Positions 27,901 to 38,600 of a stretch of 64,000 nucleotides of DNA are shown here, one piece after another. The position numbers were made by a program, and so were the translations under genes. Within the stretch, counting starts at the first letter, position 1. Each line of letters starts with the position of its first letter. Source of the stretch: Larus michahellis (lineage: Eukaryota > Chordata > Aves > Charadriiformes > Laridae). The notes under the pieces are model-generated. The model saw only the letters and a list, made by a program, of their open reading frames with translations, ran no database searches and was not told where the DNA came from. The DNA lies in contig NC_133897.1 of assembly GCF_964199755.1 (NCBI RefSeq), positions 112,663,579 through 112,727,578 of the forward strand, in the 5' to 3' direction.

Positions 27901-29165
27901 AAAGATTTTAAAACACGAACTTAACCATCAGCAGTAATTTAGTGCCTGAATTTAGGACAAATTTGTTTGCAAAAGAGAGAAGAAAACAGATCTTCAACAT
28001 TTCCCTGCACTTTGATGAAAACGAAGCTTTTTTTATGAGTCTGGGATTACTAATGCAGACAACATGCGTTTCCTAGCTGGGTAGAAATGAACCCTTCAGT
28101 CTTTTGCTTCAGTCTTTCGCTAATGTAAAATATTACTAAACACACCCAAGAAGCAAATAAACAAAATTTAGCGTAGTCCTCAGGGCAAAATTTGATTCAT
28201 AACGATGAGATTATGAAAAATGTCTTTGTTTTTGCATGCTATCCCTTGGTTAACTGCACTATTTGGCTCCAATAGCTGGTCTCGAAGTGCCTAATATACG
28301 GGAATTGCTTTCTATTTAGTCACTGCTATACCATAGCTGGCAAAAGAGAACTGAACTGCAACAGAGAGTTGCAATCACCTTAACACTGATCCATTGTTCA
28401 AGCTATAATGCTTTATTATTGCCAGACCATGTTAGAAAATGTATGACTACATTTTATTAACAAAATTGCATATGTCATGTTATCTGTGGAAATATAAATC
28501 ATAGAATTTAGATGGGGTGTTTTAACAGGCCATTCCACAACCAGTGAAAAACTGTTTCACACACAATTTTAAATGGGTCTTTAATTTGGTCTTTAATCTG
28601 TTGACAAATGTTACAGAATAGTCATACCTGGCAAGAATTGGTAAGCATTTGCAGGATCAAAATGCGTCTGTGTTCGTCCCTGAAACACCAGCTCTAGCTT
28701 CTTACTTGCTGTTTCTGAGAGGTCTGCATTTGGGATTTGCTGTATTTCTCATTGGGACATCATATTATTTGTGATATATGATGTAATGAGGCCAGCTGCT
28801 TGTTAAAATCCATCATTTAATAATAAAATGACAATTTCACCTAGCCTGTAACCTATAGAGTTGACTACTCATACACTGGTTCACTTTACACAACTAATTG
28901 CCAAAGAACTTGAGGTGTATCTACTCTTCTCAAGACACATGCTGGACTGGATATGCTATGGTGTACTGGCATATACAGGAAAGAAGTGAACTAAGATTCT
29001 GTTTGCAAAATATCTGGCTGCTACCAGTTACTGTTCATTTGTTAATAGTACCGGATTCACCCACAGATTTGAACGTAAAACCATTTTCATCACGTTAGAT
29101 TACAGTAAGTATTTATGAAATGTACCAAGATGCAGTACGCATAGACAGTAGAAAAAGCCATTAAT
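21903..29165. other. Intergenic DNA with no supported gene
   Basis: Seven kilobases of AT-rich DNA, repeat-poor apart from a T17 run at 25804-25820 and other short T-runs. No ORF exceeds 90 codons. Freedom from CR1 over this length is compatible with conserved non-coding content, which cannot be judged without alignment. Confidence 0.65.
25804..25820 (+). repeat. Poly(T) run, 17 bases
   Basis: A pure T17 run. It could be the minus-strand poly(A) of an old retrocopy, but the flanking sequence shows no recognisable gene or SINE, so a simple homopolymer is the default reading. Confidence 0.9.
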
Positions 29166-29624
29166 GTACTGGAATGAGTTCAGCAGAGGGGCCACCAGGA
29201 TTGCTGGGGCTGGAGCCCTTGGCGCAGGAAATGCTGCCGAGAGACCCGTTTTTTCAGTCTGGGGCAAGGAAGGCCAAGGGAAGATCTTATTGCTGCCTTC
29301 AGTTACCTAATGTCTGGTTGTAAGGAAGATGAAGCTATACTCTTTATGGAGGTGCGCAGTGAAAGGAAAAGAGGCAATGGACAAAAGCTACAATAACAGA
29401 AATTCCAGTTAGATATTAGGGTTTATTTTTTTTATAATGAGAGTCATCAAACACTGGAGCAGGCTGCACAGAGACTGTGCAATTTCCATCCTTGGAGATA
29501 GTAAAATCTTGACTGGAGACAGCACCGGGAAACCTGGTCTAACTTTGACACTGGCCTTGTCTTGGTATGGGGGTTGGACCAGAAGTCTCTCCGCAGTCTC
29601 TTAAATTATTCTGTGATTCTATGA
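29166..29624 (+). mobile_element. CR1 LINE, old and degraded 3' end
   Basis: The DNA begins like the CR1 segment GTTCAGCAGAGGGGCCACCA, continues through decayed [11 protein letters not shown]-like and HWNRLP-like coding (AACACTGGAGCAGGCTGCAC) and ends with ATTCTGTGATTCTATGA. Multiple stops and frameshifts break the frame, so no long ORF survives. It is clearly older than the 9.4, 34.7 and 49.3 kb copies. Confidence 0.9.
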
Positions 29625-32600
29625 AAATCAATGTATGGATTGTAAGCAAGATGGAAAGCTGATTTTGAGCAAAATTATTTTGTTGTCACTGTTGTGCTTA
29701 CAGTAGAATAGACAAAGCGGAGGTCATTGTTTATCCTTGCCATGTAAATTTTCAGGACTGTGGGCTAGTATCCAATCTGAAAGGAAAAAATTATTCAGCA
29801 ACAAGTCTGAACCTTTGGCAACTGCTCTATAATCCATTTGTTGGCTGTTTGTTTTTCTATAGATGTAGATTAGTTTGCCTGAGCCAAAGATCTTAGAAAT
29901 TAATGTGTAAATATGTATTCTAACCTGGTTGCCAGTAAAAGAAACAAAGTAAAATGAAATCAATGCATCAGGGAGAGATTCATTGATGTGAGTGGCTTCA
30001 TCTTCAAAACAGCCAGGAAACAGCAGAAATAACCCTAATGTGTTTTAATAGAGCGAAAGAGGTATAAATTGTGGTCTGTTTCTCTCTATTATATATGCTT
30101 TTTCTCCGGTATTTTTTATAGTCTTACTCCAGAAGGTTTCTTGTGAACATACAATATAGCAGATGAACCTGAAATGAGACCCACAAACCAGCGTAAACAG
30201 TCTGCCTTCCTGTCCTCTTTTACTAGTTTTCACCTCCTTCCCTTTTCTGCTTCTCTGCGTAGAATCTAACAGCAGGAAAATGTTGGTTTCCCAGGACAAT
30301 ACTTGATGTTGATCAAGAAAGAAAACATCAGCCTCACCAACGGAACACCTATGAACAGTATCTCTGCATCTTGTGTGTTTTTTCAAGTACTCTGGAGAAT
30401 TAAGCCTGTGAGACACAGATGTGCATGGAAGCGGCTTGGCAAGATGATTGTGGGGGGATACTAACAGCTGCAGAGTTCAGAAGTGCAAACAGCTTTGGAA
30501 GGGTGTAGTAGACACCTGGATCTGTCTGAAGTCGGTGGGTCAAGGTCTCTCCTCTTTTACACTGATATTTGTTGTCCAAATGCTTGCAATGTAGGGGACG
30601 TGTATGCATTAATCCTTCCTCCATTTTTTTAACAACAGACAATAACCTCCCTGTGCGTGCAATTACCGAATACCATACAGTAAGAAACTGGGCAATTAGT
30701 CAGCATGGGACTGTTTTTCTCAGTGTAAAAGATGCTGGATCTTATGACACATTTCTCTTTATGGATATATGATAATTCACAAATTACAGGAAGACAGAAG
30801 AGGAAATTCACATATCTTTATTCAGACACATATTAAGGTTAACACTGAACCAGAGAGGGATGGAATTTGAGGCTGAAGCACAAGCACAGCAGTGAAAATG
30901 CATCCTGAGAACATGGCTGTAGATGCTCTGTGCTGACAGATCAGCTGAAGAGGTGACGGGAGCATCGCAGAGGGATGTGGGGCTTCTGAGGTGGGAACAC
31001 TGGAAGAAACTAGCCCTGCCTGCCACTTCCACGTGCATTTCAGTACGATGGAAGATCCACCTCTTTTTCCTTTGACTCTTGATGACTCACACAACAGTAG
31101 TGAAGGCTCCTGAGGTCTCTCCTCCTCTCATGCTGGGGGGCTGATTGGTGCAGAGATGGACACTGACAGTCTTCCTTCAGCTTCTGCATGGCAGAGTAAT
31201 ACCTCAAGTGATTTGGAGAAAGGTTATGTCAACAGTGCTCAGGAAAGAGTGGCCTTTGCTTGGACACTGTCAAAACACAGACCTTTGGTGACCTTGGTCA
31301 TTTTTTCAGCAGTATAATCTGGGTCTATAGTCCTCAAAAAAATCCCTGAAAATACTTCCAGCACTGGATGGAAACACTCAAGATTAAAGAAACTTTCACA
31401 TCTGTTCCCTGTCACCAGCTTAACTTTAACCTATGACAGTAATGAGTGAAAGTCCACGTGCTGTTTGGCCTGTGTAAAGACTTTGCAGTCATTTGTGTAC
31501 ATCGCAAATGGCATTAATTGGCAGCTGTGTCAACAGCCTCTTTGAAGGAATTGGGAGTTCATTAGGCGCATGGACAGAGCTGGTCTTTCCCTGGTAAAAA
31601 AATACCCCTTTCATATGAGGCACTTAAGTTGGAGTAGCAAGGGGAAACTTGCCAAGACACTGCCTGGTTTCTAGCCATGACAGTAGTCGCATTGCTAAGG
31701 ACTGCTCTCATTCAGAGGTGGTCCCGCGGCTCCCTGCCTCCAATGCACAGAGGAGTGACAAGAAGTCGGGGCTGTGCTCCCTCCCACTTGCAGAACTGAG
31801 CTCTGCTTTTACTTATCTCCAGGCAAAGGCAGAACTGAATGCCTGAAACAAAGAGTGAAAATCTTCAAATCCTTTAATGCTATAGTTGTAAGGCATTTTC
31901 TCCTTCCCTGTCCTTGTTTCTGCCACCTTCTTATTGTTGCAAACTTACTTGGTGAAAACAGACTGAAGTCCCTGAAAAGGCTCTCATGTAATATACATGA
32001 ATGAATTTCAGTGAACAGTTCTGTACTCAAAGTTTCTTTTGGTCTCCTATTTTATATGAGGCACTTGCCCATAGGCTCTTCATTAAAAGTTTGCATGTGA
32101 AATGCCTTGGTAAGAGGCATCTCTATCTCTTTGTTTACCCCTTCTAGATCCTTTACTTCACAAATGCATTTTTTCAGTCATTCAGTGTAAAAGTACCCAC
32201 ACCCTTTCTGTGCTATGGAGAGGTTTCTTTCTGGAACTGGAGCTTACTGAAAAGTGTGTTTATTGGAAGTTTTGGTGTACTGAAGCTGAGTATGTCAGCC
32301 CTGTTTCCCATCCCCCTTCACTAATGACTACATAGAGTTATTCTAGAAAATCACTCAGTACCCCTGTTAAAGATTGAAGTCTTATGTAGACTTTAAAAAA
32401 AAAAGATTGGTGATTTCACCTGGATTTGTGAATCACCACATTCCTAAGTTGTTTGAGGAATACCATAATCAAATGTTTTGCTAAGCGAAAAGGAAGACAA
32501 TAGCTGTACTGAAAGACACAATGGACAACTGTTAGTATAACAACAGGAGGGTTCTGCATAAATTGAGGAATTTTTCCATCTCATTCTGTTGCATTTCTAT

Positions 32601-33094
32601 GGGTTCTCAAGAAAATTGCTTTCATTTCTATGCCTACGTCCTGGCCCATGTATTTTCTTCTTGTACCCTCCCTGCCACTCCAGCAAGTGGAAATGGGCTA
32701 CTGTGAGCCATTCCAGATAAATGGAATTGCTGCATGAGGGAGGGCTGGTGCACTGAAGAGCCAGGTTACAGACAGCAGAAGCATGCTTAAAATTAGCACA
32801 TTAGGTTATATTAGTGGCTGCAGATACAAGGAAAGAGATAAAGGTTGCAGAGAGATGACTTAGTTTTTTATTTAGCATGGATACGTAATGTGGCATAATA
32901 GTGAAATCTCTTGTTTTATGCTTTGGTATCTCCAAATGAGTAATGCCTATTATTGTGTTAGCACTGTACATCAGATTCAGTCTGAAAACATAAAATCATT
33001 ACATTATATTTTTTAAAAGACTCCTAATTCCCTCTCCACCCTATTGCAGTGGATGTCAGTTCTAGTATTAACATCTGACTTGATAATCGATATC
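29625..33094. other. Intergenic DNA with no supported gene
   Basis: AT-rich sequence. The longest ORF (30045-30416, minus, 123 codons) shows no recognisable motif. I see no repeats or RNA genes. Confidence 0.65.
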
Positions 33095-33168
33095 AGGTTT
33101 GGCCCTGGTCCTGGGGCTTGAACTAGATGATCTCAACAAATTCTAACCTAAACAATTCTATGATCTAT
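33095..33168 (+). mobile_element. CR1 LINE 3' UTR scrap
   Basis: GGCTTGAACTAGATGATCTC, followed by TTCTAACCTAAACAATTCTA and a terminal TGATCTATGG, matches the CR1 3' UTR consensus (the region just before the ATTCTATG repeats) with several substitutions. Only about 70 bp remains, and it is older than the 34.7 kb copy. Confidence 0.7.
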
Positions 33169-33639
33169 GGACAATAAGAGGTTTGCCACCCAGAAATTAT
33201 TTGTCCCAGCTATGAAACATCTTGTAGATTAGTGAAAGTGTGTCTCTGTTGCCTCATTAAAAAAATTACTCCATTGCAGACACATAAAAGCAGAAGACAA
33301 AGCTATCAAACCATTGTTTTAGTGTGTGATCACTTCAACAGTTTGATTTTCTGTACGTTATACCTACAATTATATTTCAATAAAAGGGCAGTTTGATTCA
33401 TTTTCTTAAACCACAATAACAATTCTGCTTACCCACTGTATCAACCACAAATGAACAAACAATGCTGTGACACTGCGTAGTTCCCTGTGTGCTGGAATTT
33501 TCTTTGGTAAGTGGAAAATTCCACTGTAAAAATTAGAAAAAAAATAGTATTAACATTTTCTTTAAGCTTATATGTTATTTTGAATTATACTGACTGGGCT
33601 GGCCATGAAGACGAATGACAGATGCTCTCTTTAACCGTT

Positions 33640-34247
33640 CTGTCTTCAGAGAGAAGAGAGAGAGAGTAAGTGTGAGAGAGAGAGACTTATGAGTTGAAAA
33701 GAAACTAAATTGTTTTAATAAAATATCAATAAATTATTAATATAGTAATATAAAAATATTAATAAGAAAATAACAAAATATTTACAATATATACAAAAAC
33801 AATATCGAATTCTCAGGATGATGATCACGTCACCAGCAGGCACTGGGAATGTCCCAGACTGGACTCAGCAACGGATGGGAACTGGATTCCATATCTGGAT
33901 TTGGGAATGCATGAATCAGGATCAAAGGCAGACAAACGGACAGAGTCTTCCTCAGACGCCGTCCATTGAAGAGAGAGCTTGACCCCTTTGATCCCTCAGC
34001 TTTTATACTGAGCATGATGCAGATAGGATGGAATACCCCGTTGGTCAGGTTTGGGTCACCTGTCCTGTCCACTTCTCCCTGCAGGTGTGACCCCTCTACT
34101 CTGTTCTCCTTCTGACCCTCCAACGGGGCACACAACAAAACGAGCTGACCTTGGTTGTTATGGTATGTCTCTGCATACCATTCCTTGGTATTCACTATAA
34201 ACACCAGGCCTCATCACTCTGGTAGCAGACACCATCTGAAGAATATG
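33640..34247 (-). mobile_element. Probable solo LTR of an endogenous retrovirus
   Basis: Read on the minus strand this 0.6 kb block is laid out like an LTR. A GC-moderate U3-like part is followed by a TATA box (CAGTATAAAAGC at 33999-34010), a transcribed-type segment, a very AT-rich stretch with an ATTAAA signal (33714-33719) and a CT-rich end. The ends carry an 8 bp inverted repeat (TCTTCAGA at 33643 against TCTGAAGA at 34235). A 5 bp direct repeat CCGTT lies outside (33635-33639 and 34248-34252), consistent with a target-site duplication. No gag, pol or env is nearby, so it would be a solo LTR left by recombination. The outermost bases are not clean TG...CA, so the exact ends and the family are uncertain. 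Confidence 0.65.
33999..34010 (-). promoter_or_regulatory. TATA box of the putative LTR
   Basis: CAGTATAAAAGC on the minus strand is a near-perfect TATA element, placed mid-LTR where a U3/R boundary promoter is expected. If still active it would drive leftward transcription across 33.9 kb. Confidence 0.5.
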
Positions 34248-34687
34248 CCGTTAATTTCAGAGAATTAGAAGAGCCTCAACTGAAAAGTAAAATTACTGAA
34301 AAGAAAAATGGTTCTGTTTTACCTCAAACAAAGACAATTTATTTAAGAAAACACTATTCTTGAGACTAACAGTCCTAGGAGCACAAATTGAACAGGATAG
34401 CACTGGCCACAGTATCTCAGCAACTGACCCAAAATTTGAGTTCTTGGAGGAAAACAAATAACTTTTTAATAAGAATGCGCTGTAATCTGCTAAGAATAAA
34501 ATATCTTGGTTTCCTGGGAGCTTGTACATGGGAACAAGCTAGGCCTAAGGAAGTCCAAGGGTTATACAGTGGCCACTGGAATGAATTTATGATTTTTTAT
34601 TTCTTTTCCCCACTTAAACTAAAATTTTAGCTAAGAACTTTAAAAGTGATGCATGTGTCTTAATTTTGCAACGTCCAGCTTCTTCTC

Positions 34688-35525
34688 TCTTGAGGAGGGG
34701 ACAGAGTGTATCCTCAGCAAGTTTGCTGATGATACCAAGCTGGGAGGGGTGGCCGACACTCCAGAGGGCCGTGCTGCCATCCAGCGTGACCTGGACAGGC
34801 TGGAGAGCTGGGCAGAGAAGAACCTAATGAGGTTCAACAAAAGCAAGTGTAGGGTCCTGCACCTGGGAAGGAAGAATGCCAAACACCAGTATATGTTAGG
34901 GGCGGCCATGCTGGGAAGCAGCTCTGAGGAGAAGGACCTGGGGGTCCTGGTAGACAGCAAATTATCCATGAGCCAGCAGTGTGCCCTTGTCGCCAAGAAG
35001 GCCAATGGCATCCTGGGCTGCATAGGGAAGACTGTGGCCAGTTGGTCGAGGGAGGTCATTCTCCCCCTCTACTCTGCACTGGTGAGGCCACAACTGGAGT
35101 ACTGTGTCCAGTTTTGGGCTCCCCAGTTCAAGAGGGACAGGGAACTACTGGAGCGAGTCCAGCGTAGGGCAACCAAGATGATTATGGGACTGGAGCACCT
35201 CCCTTATGAGGAAAGGCTGAAAGGGCTGGGACTCTTTAGCCTGGAGAAGAGAAGGTTGAGGGGGGACCTGATTAATGTTTACAAGTATCTAAAGGGTGGG
35301 TTTAAGGAGGACGGAGCCAGGCTCTTTTCAATGGTTCCCAGCGACAGGACGAGGGGCAACGGGCACAAGTTAGAACATAGGAAGTTCCGTTCAAATACAC
35401 GGAAAAACTTCTTTACAGTGAGGGTGACAGAGCACTGGAACAGGCTGCCCAGGGAGGTTGTGGAGTCCCCTTCTCTGGAGATTTTCAAGACCCGCCTGGA
35501 TGCAGCCCTGAGGGATGTGCTTTAG
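34688..35525 (+). pseudogene. C-terminal CR1 ORF2 fragment with uninterrupted frame (about 278 codons)
   Basis: The open frame begins in non-CR1 DNA at an ATG at 34653 and enters CR1 coding sequence at about 34688. It reads without a stop through the end of the RT palm (FADDTKLGG), the thumb/connection region ([19 protein letters not shown]) and the C-terminal block ([48 protein letters not shown]). The intact CR1 ORF2 also has an N-terminal endonuclease and the rest of the RT, all absent here. It is therefore a dead fragment whose frame has simply not yet decayed. The upstream ATG is fortuitous. Confidence 0.9.
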
Positions 35526-35614
35526 GCAATCCTGCTCTAGCAGGGGAGCTGGACTAGATGATCTCTAGAGGTCCCTTCCAACTCTGAAGATTCCGTGATT
35601 CCGTGATTCCGTGA
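34688..35614 (+). mobile_element. CR1 LINE, young 5'-truncated copy
   Basis: This is the longest and best preserved CR1 fragment in the window. Homology starts inside the reverse transcriptase domain just before the FADDTKLGG block, which carries the catalytic F-A-D-D. It runs to the ORF2 stop at 35523-35525 and then a short 3' UTR ending in three ATTCCGTG-type repeats at about 35589-35614. The sequence 35360-35575 is almost identical to 9820-10040 of the 9.4 kb copy, so both belong to the same recent subfamily. The 5' truncation makes it incapable of moving on its own. Confidence 0.96.
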
Positions 35615-38600
35615 ATCTTGGCTTTAGAAAATGAATAGCACATTTTCTAACAATCAAACCCCTTACACCTAAATAGTGATAAATGATCCAAATTAGGGCA
35701 TTCAGAGTCACTAGTCATTTCAGAAAATCCTAAGAATAAAGTATTGTTTTCTAATAACATTTTTCCCATGACCCACTAAGGGGATTGTGCAGTTACTACC
35801 TCCTTATCTATATTATTTTTAGTAAAGTCAATGCCCAGAGGAGATAATGTGTTGGATTAATTATATGTGAAATATATATTAGGATTTTATTATTTTATGT
35901 CATACTGGAACTATAATGGCTTCCTATGATTATTAATGCACAAATAGCCTAAAAAAACTCCCCAAAATGAAAAAACAGGGCTTAAACATTCTTTCATATC
36001 TCATGCCAAAGCCTTTAGGATTAGAAAATATGGGGATACCATATTTTTAACTGCTTTGGAGACTTAGTGGTCTGCATTTCTTTAGTTCTCAGCAGAACTT
36101 AAACTTCTAAATTATATGATGTTTGTGGTCTTTTACATTGTGTTATTAAGTCAGGATCTATGAACACTTGTGGTTAGTTTCATGAAGTTCGTTTGTTAGC
36201 CGGTATGAAGTGCAATACAGTTAGGTTGTGTTAGCTAAATAAAGAAGGCAAAATTTTGTTCAAGTATTTTTTAATAAAAAAACTGTCAGACTATTCCCTG
36301 TCCAGAGTTCATTCATGCAAAGAAAACAGCTAATATTTTAGACCCATACCTAAACGGGAAAAAATAATAATTTCTAAATCTGGAATAAGACAAATGCAGA
36401 TACAATCCTTTGGGGCTTTGTTCCTGTTTCCTGTATAGAAGCTGTAATTTCTGTAGTATCCTTCCACTTCTTATTGCTTGTGTCTAGACATAAATCGACC
36501 ATAAAACAATATTAATATTGTATATTGCCCTGGTTAAACATTTTTGTTTGGCATCTGGGAAGAACTTTGAACATTTTAATGGTACTTTCTGTGGCACAGT
36601 AGTCGTGAATGAGTTTATTTTAATGTAGAAATAAATTGGTTACTGAAGGTATTTTTATTATGCATCTCCTTGTAATTTCTGCCAAATAAACAAAATATTC
36701 CTCAGATAATTGGCCTATTAGTCTGTCACTTTCTAGCTGTTTTTTCTATGCTGAATTAAAGGGCCCATAAATCCTGAATTCTTTATTAGCTTGCTGACTT
36801 TGCAGAGGTTGATGGTAAATAAACTGGCACAGCATTAAAAGCTCCTTATGGAAGGAAGACAATATGTTTTTTTGTATCGACTTCTGCATGATTCAATTTT
36901 CACTAAGTATCACCATGACCTTTATAACAGCACCATGAACTTTAAAAGCCAGTTTGCATGCGGTGGTTAACTTTCCCTCGTATAATGTGGTTTCAAAAAT
37001 GATGACCTAGCCTTTCCAGACTTGATAAATGTGCAACTGATAGTCTGATAATGAAAATAAAAGGTCTTAAAAAATGCTGAAAGCAATAATTAAGCATTTT
37101 GAGATGCGGTAAATTTGTGGAATTAATTACATATCAATAATTTTCCAGTTTCCTCTGCAAAATATATCTTCTGTTTACATAAAAAAAGGTTTTGAGACTT
37201 AAAGTATAACTTTGAAGTTATAAAGTCTGATAACTAAATTAAACATAAGGTAACTTTCTATCACCCTAAATGTTGCTTTTGACTCTTGGTATCTGAGTGC
37301 TCATGAGAACGGCCATGATACATCAGAGCACTGCAACGCCGAGGGGACTTAGTTTACTTCTGCAGATCTTAAATGTCAGGACTGATATTTGTACAAAAAG
37401 GCAAATCGGTATTGCGTGGACCTGAATTTGGCATCTAAGTGTTCAAAGACACGAGGCGCAAATCTCTTTCCTGTAATCTTCACATTCCCCCAGGAACTGT
37501 TGTGTAGTATAGACGAAAAATGGTATTGCCATCAATGTACTAACTGGATGCTGGCTCACAATCATGTGCAGACCATTTCCACTTCAATTTCACTCTTTAA
37601 AATGCTGGATATTTTTCTGGAGGTCAAAATTTGATAAAGAAAGCTTAATAATTAGGGCAATATCTCCCAATAAATTTTCAGCTTTGCATGCCTTTTTATT
37701 TGTTTAAACACAGGATGTTTTGGTTTGATTTTAGGTTTAGTTTTTGTTTTGTTCAAGTTAATACTAAGACAAATGACTACACTGCCTTGGCACAGAAAAT
37801 CTGCAAGTGGGAGCCAAACTTCATGAGAGAATGCTTCCCTCTCGCATCCAAACATACATGAAAAATACATGCAGATATTATTTCTGGCTGTGGTAGGCAG
37901 AGACTGCAGGACAGATGTGTAAGCAGAAGAAATTTCTGTTTGTACTGCAGATTCTCTTTGTTATAAGTCTCCTATGGTTTGTCAAGGTTTACTTCTTTAA
38001 ACGGTTGCAGTTTAGTGCAACTAGTGCCCTAGGTTTAGTGATGATGCACAAAGTTTTCTTTATTACTGTGCTTATGACAATTAAACTGGCTAATGTGGAC
38101 AGCATTTGTTAAGTTTTCATTAATTCAGAGCAAATCTCTCTTCCTTAAAAGTAAATTTTCAGAAGGTGATTTTCTTTTCATTCTGCTTCCTTCCTATTCC
38201 CCACGAATGTTTAGGATTAAAAACAGCCCTGCCTTTGAAATAATAAGGATCTCTACAGTAGGACTGTGTGATTTATGCCAGGCAATTAAAATCAATTCCT
38301 AACCTTCATGAGGCACCAAAAACTAAATTGCTCAACACACTGGGCTGTTGAGCGCTGTGTGGTAGATTTTATTATACCATAAGTGCTTTACTATACTGTA
38401 AAAAGGAGAATGTAATTGCTATATACAACTAATATATTCAATTAGGTAAGGATAATGTTTAATAGAGCTTTTTGCTGGTTTCAGTTACAACTTGTGAGTT
38501 CGAAAGAGGAGCTGGACTTGGGGAATTTCAGGATGCAGGGTGTTCTAAGTGTGACATACACTCCAACAACACAGCACCAAAGCTACCCTGCAAGGACGCA

